Assembly (NCBI GenBank): GCA_013336025.1
Contig: JAAXUM010000096.1
Span: 1 to 6,780, forward strand
Reading direction: 5' to 3'
Source of the DNA: Chlorobiaceae bacterium
Lineage (GTDB): Bacteria > Bacteroidota > Chlorobiia > Chlorobiales > Chlorobiaceae
Length of the DNA: 6,780 bases
Numbering within the stretch: the first letter of the stretch is position 1; every line of letters begins with the position of its first letter. Below the pieces are notes generated by a model. That model ran no database searches. It was given only the letters and a program-made list of their open reading frames with translations, and had not been told where the DNA came from. Shown piece after piece: positions 5,938 to 6,780 of this stretch. The position numbers and the translations under genes are program-made.

Positions 5938-6648
5938 CTACTGAATAAGACTAAGCATCTCCCTGACCGCTTCATCAAGCCCCGTGAACACTGCGCGGGC
6001 AATAATGGCATGACCGATGCTGACCTCTTCGATCTCAGGGATCTCCCTGAACGGTCCGATGTTCCGGTAGTTGAGTCCGTGGCCGGCAACGACCCTGAGC
6101 CCGATACTTTTTGCATAGGTTGCTGCTTCACGGATTCTTTGCAGTTCCGGGGCAGTATTGTTATCAAGCTCTTTCTGCGCGTAAAGTCCGGTGTGCAGCT
6201 CCACAAGGTCAGCGCCCGCCTCTCTGGCAAGGTCGACAGCTTTTTTATCAGGTTCAATAAAAAGACTGACCTCAATACCTTCAGCGCTGAAAGGTTTAAG
6301 AAATTCTCTCAGAACGGCAAAGTGACGGGCAATGTCAAACCCACCCTCGGTGGTCAGTTCCTCTCTTTTTTCAGGTACGAGGGTGATAAGCTCAGGTTTT
6401 GTTTTGAGGGCAATCTCGAGCAGCTCTCCGGTCATGGCCATCTCAAGGTCAAGCTTTGTTGTTACAGCTTCGCGGAGCCGGGCAAGATCAAGGTCCTTGA
6501 TATGGCGACGATCTTCACGCAAATGGCAGACAATGCCTGCCGCACCGCACTGTTCGGCAAGCAGGGCAGCGGCAACCGGGTCGGGTTCCTGTTCCCCCCT
6601 GGCGTTACGCAGGGTGGCAATATGGTCAATATTAACGGCTAATCTCAT
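5938..6648 (-). CDS. pdxJ: Pyridoxine 5'-phosphate synthase
   Basis: Last step of the DXP-dependent vitamin B6 pathway: condenses 3-amino-2-oxopropyl phosphate with 1-deoxyxylulose 5-phosphate to pyridoxine 5'-phosphate in a cytoplasmic TIM barrel. The 236 residues (E. coli 243) show [14 protein letters not shown] (5-18), HLREDRRHI (42-50), LDLEMA (67-72) with the catalytic-type Glu69, [13 protein letters not shown] (91-103), VELHTG (149-154), [10 protein letters not shown] (187-196) with His190, and [11 protein letters not shown] (210-220). All expected catalytic positions are present. The protein starts at the usual MRLAVNIDH. It is the first gene of the pdxJ-rdgB-uppP run. I found no convincing promoter or ribosome site in the 132 nt before it. 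The window supplies no other B6 gene. Confidence 0.97.
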   Translation of the reverse strand: MRLAVNIDHIATLRNARGEQEPDPVAAALLAEQCGAAGIVCHLREDRRHIKDLDLARLREAVTTKLDLEMAMTGELLEIALKTKPELITLVPEKREELTTEGGFDIARHFAVLREFLKPFSAEGIEVSLFIEPDKKAVDLAREAGADLVELHTGLYAQKELDNNTAPELQRIREAATYAKSIGLRVVAGHGLNYRNIGPFREIPEIEEVSIGHAIIARAVFTGLDEAVREMLSLIQ

Positions 6649-6688
6649 GGTATCGAAGGGTCAATAGTCAACAATCGGAAAATGTCGC

Positions 6689-6715
6689 TTTACAGGTTAT
6701 CCGGCCTGTTATCTT
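6689..6715 (+). promoter_or_regulatory. Possible divergent promoter with dyad, right of pdxJ
   Basis: TTTACA (6689-6694) and TATCTT (6710-6715) are separated by 15 nt, a short spacer. The inverted repeat ACAGG and CCTGT (6692-6696 and 6705-6709, 8-nt loop) fills the space. It could be a plus-strand promoter with operator for a gene beginning near 6778. Both hexamers and stem are short, so chance is a real alternative. Confidence 0.2.
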
Positions 6716-6757
6716 AAGCGAAGGTAATGAAAAAAGGGGCAACGGGCAATTTTTGCG

Positions 6758-6780
6758 AGGAGAGCAGGTAACTGAATATG
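6758..6780 (+). other. Possible ribosome site and start codon of a divergent gene cut by the window edge
   Basis: AGGAG at 6758-6762 and AGGTAA at 6766-6771 precede an ATG in the last three bases (6778-6780). The spacing from the second AGG is 9 nt. No coding sequence is visible, so this is only a hint that a plus-strand gene begins here, divergent from pdxJ. Confidence 0.2.

Noticed and set aside
5932..6642. A 236-codon plus-strand open frame opposite pdxJ
   Set aside because: It is the codon-aligned mirror of a clearly conserved pdxJ. The translation shows no family pattern.
1..6780. CRISPR array, tRNA or rRNA
   Set aside because: No regularly spaced direct repeats in DNA and no tRNA-like or rRNA-like sequence recognised on either strand.

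Overview
The window suggests a bacterium of the Chlorobi/Bacteroidota (FCB) group, most likely a green sulfur bacterium (Chlorobium-like). This is inference from gene content and style, not a database match. Supporting signs are a moderate base composition in the main part (55 of 120 bases are G/C at 1381-1500 by hand count), an MCE-type lipid-transport operon of only permease, ATPase and MCE protein, and no clear Shine-Dalgarno sequence before any of the complete genes. All confident genes lie on the minus strand, so transcription runs from right to left.

Right part (6648 down to 4367): pdxJ (vitamin B6 ring closure), an XTP/dITP diphosphatase (rdgB/HAM1 family) and uppP (undecaprenyl-diphosphate phosphatase) form a compact run with a 21-nt gap and then a 4-nt ATGA overlap. 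To the right of pdxJ lies 132 nt of non-coding sequence with a small dyad. At its very edge is a possible ribosome site plus ATG for a divergent gene that leaves the window.

Middle (4142 down to 3282): a single PHP-domain phosphoesterase of the TrpH/YciV type, with its own plausible sigma-70-like promoter in an A/T-rich upstream stretch. After a 139-nt gap with another good promoter candidate (TATAAT with a 17-nt spacer) comes the lipid-transport operon: mlaE (permease), mlaF (ATPase), mlaD (MCE substrate-binding protein with three repeats of exactly 41-residue period). The start of an exported serine hydrolase of the beta-lactamase/PBP fold overlaps the mlaD end. The encoded complex should move phospholipid between inner and outer membranes. 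uppP serves the envelope through lipid-carrier recycling.

Left end (1 to about 395): the sequence changes character sharply. The serine hydrolase stops soon after its catalytic SxxK motif, and the next about 340 bases are G/C rich (194 of the first 300). They encode on the minus strand an open frame that begins like a family-4 glycosyltransferase and switches, at the residues LVFNG, into what looks like the central part of a class III aminotransferase. The simplest reading is a chimeric contig end with two joins, probably an assembly or amplification artefact. A genuine rearrangement cannot be excluded from sequence alone. No clearly new biological system is visible. The odd left end and the mlaEFD plus serine-hydrolase operon deserve the closest look.
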